Shown here piece by piece: positions 6,675-11,214 of a stretch of 11,214 bases of DNA. Source of the DNA: Thermoplasmata archaeon (GTDB taxonomy: Archaea > Thermoplasmatota > Thermoplasmata > Lutacidiplasmatales > UBA184); NCBI GenBank assembly GCA_030044475.1, contig JASHVP010000162.1, forward strand, positions 1 through 11,214. The letters are read 5' to 3'. Below the pieces are notes generated by a model that saw nothing but the letters and a program-made list of their open reading frames with translations, had not been told where the DNA came from and searched no databases. Positions within the stretch are counted from its first letter, which is position 1, and every line of letters begins with the position of its first letter. Both the position numbers and the translations under genes were made by a program.

Positions 6675-8116
6675 GCGTGCGGCGGTTCCACGTGTACGAT
6701 TCGCGGACCCGGGAGACACGGGTGTTCGCCCCGATCACCCCCCCGCGCGTCGGCCTGTACGTCTGCGGGATGACGCCGTACAGCGCCGCCCACGTCGGCC
6801 ACGCGCGGACGATGGTCTTCTTCGACGTCGTCGCCCGCGCGCTCCGCCGCTGGGGGTACCGGGTGTTCTACGTCCAGAACGTGACGAACCTCGACGACAA
6901 GGTGATCGCGCGCGCGGCGGAGTCGGGGGACGACCCGCTCGGGCTCGCCGACCACCAGTTCCGGGAGTACCTCGCGTCGATGGAGCGCCTCGGCGTGCGG
7001 TCGGTCAACCTCTATCCGTACGCGACCGACTACGTCCCCGAGATCGTCGCGCAGATCCGGACCCTGGTCGACAAGGGGTACGCCTACCGGGCCGACGACG
7101 GGTCGGTCTACTTCGAGGTCGCCAAGTTCGCCCCGTACGGGGCGCTCTCCGGCCAACGGGTCGAGGAGCTTCGGCCGGGGGCCCGGCTGGAGCTCGACCC
7201 ACGCAAGCGCTCGCCCGAGGACTTCGTGATCTGGAAGTCTGCGACGCCGGGCGAACCGAGTTGGGAGAGCCCGTGGGGACCCGGTCGGCCGGGCTGGCAC
7301 ATCGAGGATACGGCGATGACGGGCCGGTTGCTCGGCGACCGGTACGACCTCCACGGCGGCGGGATCGACCTGATCTTCCCCCACCACGAGGCCGAGGTCG
7401 CCTTGGCCGAGTCCGCGACGGGCGTCGCGCCGCTCGCGAACTACTGGCTCCATGGCGGGCTCCTCCTGCTCGAAGGGACCAAGATGTCGAAGTCGCTCGG
7501 GAACGTCGCCCGGCTGGACGCCGTCCTCGACGAGTACGGCCCGATGCCGCTCCGGCTGTTCTACCTGAACGCGTCGTACCGGAGCCCGCTCGAGTTCGAC
7601 CCGGAGAAGAGCCTCGTCGAGGCCCGGGAGGCGTACGGGCGGCTCGCCCAGCCGGCGACACGGCTCGCCGAGCTGATCGACCGGGGGGGTGCCGAGCGGG
7701 AAGGGGAGGAGCTGCCCGACGGGGTCGAAGTCGAGGCCGACGACCTGGTCGAACGACTCGACACCCTCCTCGCGAGCGACTTCGCGACCCGGGAGGCGAT
7801 CGCGGCGCTGTACAGCTGGGGACGTCGGGTGGGCGAGCTCGGGAACCTCACCCGCTTTTCCGGCGCCGGCCTCTCCGGCCTCTACGGACCGTACGCGTGG
7901 GGGGAGGAGGTGCTCGGCCTCTTCGTCCGCCCCGCCACCGGGGCGTCCGGCGCCTGGTCGGAGATCGTCCCGGTCGCGCTCGAGGCCCGGGCCCGCGCGC
8001 GGGCGCGGGGGGACTTCGCCGAGGCGGATCGGATCCGCGATGCCCTCGCCGCCCAGGGGGTCCGCCTCGAGGATGGCCCCGACGGGACCCGGTGGGAGTT
8101 CGTCGCGTCGGGGTAG
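6671..8116 (+). CDS. cysS: Cysteinyl-tRNA synthetase
   Basis: A 481-residue class I aminoacyl-tRNA synthetase that charges tRNA(Cys) with cysteine. It shows the Rossmann catalytic domain with YVCGMTPY (30-37), the HIGH signature as HVGH (41-44), GWHIEDTAM (208-216), DLHGGGIDLIFPHHEAE (226-242) and KMSKSLGN (271-278), followed by the helical anticodon-binding region. In the bacterial enzyme the active-site zinc is held by Cys, Cys, His and Glu; here the matching residues are C32, D213, H238 and E242, so the second Cys is Asp. I recall HIEDTA as usual for archaeal CysRS. The C-terminal ARARARARGDFAEADRIRD segment is the normal end of the family. The GTG at 6671 overlaps the upstream stop as GTGA; a second GTG at 6677 is the only near alternative. 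Its position right after two transsulfuration genes couples cysteine synthesis to its use in translation. Confidence 0.97.
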   Translation: MSVRRFHVYDSRTRETRVFAPITPPRVGLYVCGMTPYSAAHVGHARTMVFFDVVARALRRWGYRVFYVQNVTNLDDKVIARAAESGDDPLGLADHQFREYLASMERLGVRSVNLYPYATDYVPEIVAQIRTLVDKGYAYRADDGSVYFEVAKFAPYGALSGQRVEELRPGARLELDPRKRSPEDFVIWKSATPGEPSWESPWGPGRPGWHIEDTAMTGRLLGDRYDLHGGGIDLIFPHHEAEVALAESATGVAPLANYWLHGGLLLLEGTKMSKSLGNVARLDAVLDEYGPMPLRLFYLNASYRSPLEFDPEKSLVEAREAYGRLAQPATRLAELIDRGGAEREGEELPDGVEVEADDLVERLDTLLASDFATREAIAALYSWGRRVGELGNLTRFSGAGLSGLYGPYAWGEEVLGLFVRPATGASGAWSEIVPVALEARARARARGDFAEADRIRDALAAQGVRLEDGPDGTRWEFVASG

Positions 8117-8121
8117 CGGGC

Positions 8122-9162
8122 GTGCGGGGCTTCGGATTCGCGGAGCACGGGGGCCTCGACCGCCTCGCGTACGTCGACGTTCCGGAACCGACCGCCGGGC
8201 CTGGCGAGGTCCGCGTCCGCCTGCGGGCGGCGGCGTTCAACCGCCTGGACCGGTTCACGCTCGCGGGGATCCCCGGGGTCCCGGTCGAGCGGCCCCACGT
8301 CCTCGGGTCGGACGGAGCCGGCGTGGTCAACGCGGTCGGAGACGGGGTCGACGACCTCGCCCCGGGGACGCGCGTCCTCCTCAATCCCGGTCTGTGGGAC
8401 GGCACGTGCGTCGCCTGCCGGGCCGGGCAGGAGGCGCTCTGCCGCGACTTCCGCATCGTCGGGGAGCACACGCAGGGGACCGCGACCTCGCTCCTGGTCG
8501 TGCCGCGGAGGAACGTCCATCCCCTCCCCGAGAGGTTCTCCTTTCCGGACGGCGCCGCGGTGCCGCTCGTCTTCCAGACCGCGTGGCGGGCCCTCAAGAC
8601 CATCGCGGCCGTCGCACCGGGAGAACGGGTGGCGATCGTGGGCGGCGGAGGGGGAGTGCCGACCGCGGCCGTTCAGGTGGCGAAGCGGCTCGGAGCCTCG
8701 GTCGCCGTCGTCACGCGGAACCCCGCGAAGGCGGACCGACTCCGGTCGCTCGGCGCCGACGAGGTCCTCCCGCTCGACGTCGAGCATCCGCTCGACAAGT
8801 CTCTCTGGCAGTGGAGCGAGAAGCGGGGGGTCGACGTGATCTTTGACTCCGTGGGCACCCCGACCGTCCCTCGCTCGCTCCGCGCGATCGGTCGCGGCGG
8901 CCGGATCGTCGTGATCGGCGCGACCGCCGGTCCCGTCGTCGAGCTCGACCTCCGGACGCTCTTCTGGCGGCAGGCCTCGCTGCGGGGGAGCACGATGGCC
9001 TCGGCGAGGGAGTTCCGGGAGGTGCTCGCGGAACTGGACCACGGCCCCCTGCGCCCCGTCGTCGACTCGGTCCACCCGTTCGACCGAGCGACCGACGCGT
9101 TCCGACGCTTCGACGCGCCCGACCTGTTCGGAAAGGTCGTCGTGGAGCTGCCGCCCCCCTGA
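8122..9162 (+). CDS. MDR-family (zinc-type alcohol dehydrogenase/quinone reductase-like) NAD(P)H oxidoreductase
   Basis: A 346-residue medium-chain dehydrogenase/reductase. An N-terminal GroES-like domain (about 1-135) is followed by the Rossmann domain with the nucleotide loop IVGGGGGVPTAA (172-183). The catalytic-zinc Cys of alcohol dehydrogenases is replaced (AAAFNRLD, N40) and the GHE motif reads GSD (62-64), both typical of zinc-independent quinone-reductase or reductase branches. The structural zinc lobe is partly kept: C96, C99 and C107 have the right spacing, but the first ligand position is D93. VFDSVG-like IFDSVGTPT (240-248) is the usual MDR core. The GTG at 8122 starts 5 nt after the cysS stop, so the gene is probably in the same operon, although its substrate is unknown and a link to sulfur or cysteine metabolism is not shown by the sequence. 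The frame runs upstream inside cysS, but that part is a shadow. Confidence 0.87.
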   Translation: MRGFGFAEHGGLDRLAYVDVPEPTAGPGEVRVRLRAAAFNRLDRFTLAGIPGVPVERPHVLGSDGAGVVNAVGDGVDDLAPGTRVLLNPGLWDGTCVACRAGQEALCRDFRIVGEHTQGTATSLLVVPRRNVHPLPERFSFPDGAAVPLVFQTAWRALKTIAAVAPGERVAIVGGGGGVPTAAVQVAKRLGASVAVVTRNPAKADRLRSLGADEVLPLDVEHPLDKSLWQWSEKRGVDVIFDSVGTPTVPRSLRAIGRGGRIVVIGATAGPVVELDLRTLFWRQASLRGSTMASAREFREVLAELDHGPLRPVVDSVHPFDRATDAFRRFDAPDLFGKVVVELPPP

Positions 9163-9193
9163 ACGGGGACGGCGATTTCGGCGTGTTTCTCTG

Positions 9194-9216
9194 CCGAGAG
9201 CCGACAATTGGCTCGG
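9194..9216. repeat. Imperfect inverted repeat upstream of the surface-glycoprotein promoter
   Basis: The arms CCGAG-AG-CC (9194-9202) and GGCTCGG (9210-9216) can pair as a 7-bp stem with a 2-nt bulge and a loop of seven bases (GACAATT). It lies after the oxidoreductase stop and just before the TATA box of the next gene. It may be a transcription-end hairpin or a regulator site; a short T-rich run (9186-9190) precedes it instead of following it, so it is not a canonical intrinsic terminator. Confidence 0.4.
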
Positions 9217-9221
9217 TGACT

Positions 9222-9230
9222 CTTAAATAC
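9222..9230 (+). promoter_or_regulatory. Archaeal TATA box for the surface glycoprotein gene (leaderless start)
   Basis: CTTAAATAC is the clearest TATA box in the window: seven consecutive A/T bases (9223-9229) in GC-rich DNA, centred about 28 nt upstream of the GTG at 9254. The mRNA is expected to begin at or within a few bases of the GTG. Its strength by eye suggests higher expression than for the metabolic operon. Confidence 0.7.
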
Positions 9231-9253
9231 AGGAACCCGACCTTTCTTCGAGC

Positions 9254-11214
9254 GTGAGCCGTTCATTGGGCCTTCCCTCGACGGCCGGGGGAACGGAGAA
9301 CGCGGCCCGCCGACCGATTCGAGGAGCCTCTCTGGCCCTCCTTCTGGCGCTCCTCGTCGTGGGAAGTAGCCTGCTCGCCACCGCCGCCTCGGCGGCCCCG
9401 CCGGCGGTCCCGGCGTCGACCGCCGCGCCGGTGGTCCCCGCGTCGGCCGCGCCGTTGCTCGCGACCCACGGCGACCTGGTCGTCCCCGCGGGCCAGACCG
9501 TGGTGATCCACCCGACGCCCGGAACGGGACCGTTCTTCCAAGGCGGCAACATCACCGTCGAGGTCGGCGGCACCTTGATTGTCAGCAACGCCGACCTGGC
9601 GTTCGTCCAGTACGTGGGGGAGTCGGGCCCGGCGATGTCGCGCCTCTCCCACATCTACCACTTCGACGACGCCGGCACCGTCGACATCCTCAACTCCACC
9701 GTGACGACGCAGCTCGTCGGCGTCCCGAACGCATACGCGAAGCTGAACGTCACCGTGACCGGGACGATGGACGTCTGGAACTCGACGCTGTCGTTCCCCG
9801 GCTGGCTCACCGTGAGCGGCGCCGGCGCGACGCTCACCCTGAATTCGACGGTCGTCCGGGGCAACCCCCAGGTCCCGACCCTCTCCGAGCCCGAGGTCAT
9901 CCTCGGCGACACGCAGTACGCGGCGACGATCCTCGCGACCAATGGCGCCACCCTCAATCTGTTCAACGCCACCCTCAACAACACGTACGCCGACGACACC
10001 TCGGTCTACGGCACCCCGACGACGGTCCCGCTGAACGCGACGACCCCGCTGATCGCGAGCGGGCTCAACGTCACCTACCTCTCCACGCCGAACGACCCCG
10101 CGAACCTCTCGCAGGACTGGCTCTACCCCGGTGGGATCGCGGGCGGGGAGGTCGGCGTCTTCTACAACAACACGAACCTCGGCCCGTCGACCGCGACCGT
10201 GACCGTCTGGCTGGCGGGGGTCGGCTACCCCCTGGGCACGATGACGTTCGCGAACAAGTCGGGGCAGCTCGCGACGCTCCCGTTCTCCGCGGGCCTGACC
10301 GCCGAGATCAACCACCTCGGCGTGCTCGGCTACCTGAACGCGACCGGCGACTTCGACGCCGGGGCCTCGCAGATCTCGATCGCGTTCACCGACCTCGTCG
10401 GGCAGTCCGTCGTCGCGAACCAGACGTTCCTGGTCCTCGACCCGCCGCTCCAGTACAACCTGGTGGCGCTCGGCGCCGGCACCACGGTCAACTCGGTCGA
10501 CTCCGCGTTCGACCTGACCTTCGCGACGATCCCGACGTCGCCCCTCTCGCAGAGCAGCCCGTACCCGTGGAACTCGAACAAGTTCCTCGTGCTGGACGGG
10601 GCGGTCGTGACCCTGGCGAACCCGTCGGTCACGAACCCGATCACGGCCGTGTTCACGCAGTCGGCGTTCCTGCCGGACAACGCCAGCACCGTCTACCTCT
10701 ACCGCTGGGCCGCGTTCAACCTGACCGGTCGGGGCCACCTGCTGCCCGTGCAGGGCGCCACGCTGAACGCGTATTACTCATTCAATTCCGACCAAGCGAA
10801 CAACGCGACCGCCAACTCGCTCAACGCCCTCGCGACCGCCAACCCCGCGATCTGGGGGTACGTCCAGCACTGGGACGCGGTCCACGGCGTCCCGTCGTAC
10901 GGGACGAGCGGGCTGAACGGGACCGCGTACCGGCTGCTCGCCTCGGGAGAGATCACGGGGGCGACGGTGCCCGACGGGATCTTCCTCGGGGGCTACCACG
11001 TCGGGATCGTCGTGCCGACCCCAACCAACAACACGATGTGGTTCAACTGGTCGGTGAGCCCGTACCCCGTCGGGGTCGCGCTGAACACCCCGCACTACGG
11101 GGGGCCCGACTTCGGCCCGGGCCTCAACTTCCCGTCGTACTTCGTCGGCCTCTCGATCGCCCCGATCGCCGTGACGGCGAACGGCACGATCGTGGCGGAC
11201 GCGACCGTACGGAT
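9254..11214 (+). CDS. Large secreted, heavily N-glycosylated surface protein, 3'-truncated by window edge
   Basis: The frame is open from GTG at 9254 to the window end, at least 653 codons with no stop. After a 28-residue basic/polar stretch comes a hydrophobic signal segment (about 25-43, ASLALLLALLVVGSSLL) ending in ATAASA, then a Pro/Ala-rich linker (49-68). The rest is predicted extracellular: rich in Asn, Thr, Val and Gly, almost without Cys or Lys, with about 20 N-x-S/T sequons (for example N99, N147, N165, N176, N197, N238, N261, N272, N362, N489, N598). Residues about 97-200 repeat a short pattern of the type G-T-L-x-V-x-N-S-x-L, which suggests stacked beta strands as in a beta-helix. 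Large glycoproteins of this kind coat cells of wall-less archaea; S-layer, adhesin or another surface role cannot be told apart here, and no catalytic motif is seen. Start choice rests on the TATA spacing and immediate signal peptide. The C-terminal anchor lies beyond the window. Confidence 0.86.
   Translation, partial: MSRSLGLPSTAGGTENAARRPIRGASLALLLALLVVGSSLLATAASAAPPAVPASTAAPVVPASAAPLLATHGDLVVPAGQTVVIHPTPGTGPFFQGGNITVEVGGTLIVSNADLAFVQYVGESGPAMSRLSHIYHFDDAGTVDILNSTVTTQLVGVPNAYAKLNVTVTGTMDVWNSTLSFPGWLTVSGAGATLTLNSTVVRGNPQVPTLSEPEVILGDTQYAATILATNGATLNLFNATLNNTYADDTSVYGTPTTVPLNATTPLIASGLNVTYLSTPNDPANLSQDWLYPGGIAGGEVGVFYNNTNLGPSTATVTVWLAGVGYPLGTMTFANKSGQLATLPFSAGLTAEINHLGVLGYLNATGDFDAGASQISIAFTDLVGQSVVANQTFLVLDPPLQYNLVALGAGTTVNSVDSAFDLTFATIPTSPLSQSSPYPWNSNKFLVLDGAVVTLANPSVTNPITAVFTQSAFLPDNASTVYLYRWAAFNLTGRGHLLPVQGATLNAYYSFNSDQANNATANSLNALATANPAIWGYVQHWDAVHGVPSYGTSGLNGTAYRLLASGEITGATVPDGIFLGGYHVGIVVPTPTNNTMWFNWSVSPYPVGVALNTPHYGGPDFGPGLNFPSYFVGLSIAPIAVTANGTIVADATVR

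Noticed and set aside
7261..8121. N-terminal extension of the MDR oxidoreductase frame into cysS
   Set aside because: The frame is open but encodes Arg/Gly-rich sequence inside cysS; MDR homology begins immediately after the GTG at 8122.
9175..9191. T-rich stretch as a transcription terminator of the cysteine operon
   Set aside because: The runs are only three T long and broken by G and C, too weak to call as an archaeal poly-T terminator.
9263..10738. 491-codon - strand frame opposite the surface glycoprotein
   Set aside because: It is Arg/Val/Gly/Asp-rich antisense of codons such as GAC, ACC and GTC; the + strand frame has a promoter, signal peptide and sequons.

Overview
The window looks like chromosomal DNA from a high-GC archaeon (roughly 70% G+C by eye), most plausibly a Thermoplasmata-type euryarchaeote. 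The archaeal signs are a Kae1 gene of archaeal sequence type, a geranylgeranyl-reductase-family flavoprotein (archaeal lipid saturation), an archaeal-style cysteinyl-tRNA synthetase, secreted proteins dense in N-glycosylation sequons, and AT-rich TATA-like boxes about 26-28 nt upstream of GTG starts, the geometry of leaderless archaeal mRNAs. The lineage is an inference; no rRNA or other marker is present. No tRNA, rRNA, CRISPR array, insertion sequence or integrase was seen. Coding density is very high and there is no gene-free stretch over 300 bases.

Region 1 (1-2037, + strand): the 3' three-quarters of kae1 (tRNA t6A synthesis), then a geranylgeranyl-reductase-family FAD enzyme, with a possible TATA box lying on the kae1 stop codon.

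Region 2 (1995-3996, - strand): a compact three-gene unit. A BlaI/MecI-type winged-helix repressor is followed by a membrane-embedded M48/BlaR1-like zinc metalloprotease, then by a secreted, C-terminally anchored glycoprotein whose GTG start overlaps the protease stop. This resembles the BlaI-BlaR1 signalling pair, but with no penicillin-binding sensor domain on the protease. The third gene could be a detached ectodomain, sensor or target. This is the most interesting system in the window.

Region 3 (4142-9162, + strand): a tightly packed operon with 11-bp and 4-bp gene overlaps: cystathionine beta-synthase with two CBS domains, a cystathionine gamma-lyase/synthase-type PLP enzyme, cysteinyl-tRNA synthetase, and an MDR-family oxidoreductase. 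The first three form a path from homocysteine plus serine, through cystathionine, to cysteine and Cys-tRNA(Cys). Regions 2 and 3 are divergent and share a 145-bp intergenic region with a TATA-like box for each direction.

Region 4 (9163-11214, + strand): a 91-bp intergenic region with an imperfect hairpin and the clearest TATA box of the window, followed by the start of a large secreted surface glycoprotein (at least 653 residues, open at the window edge, with about 20 N-glycosylation sequons).
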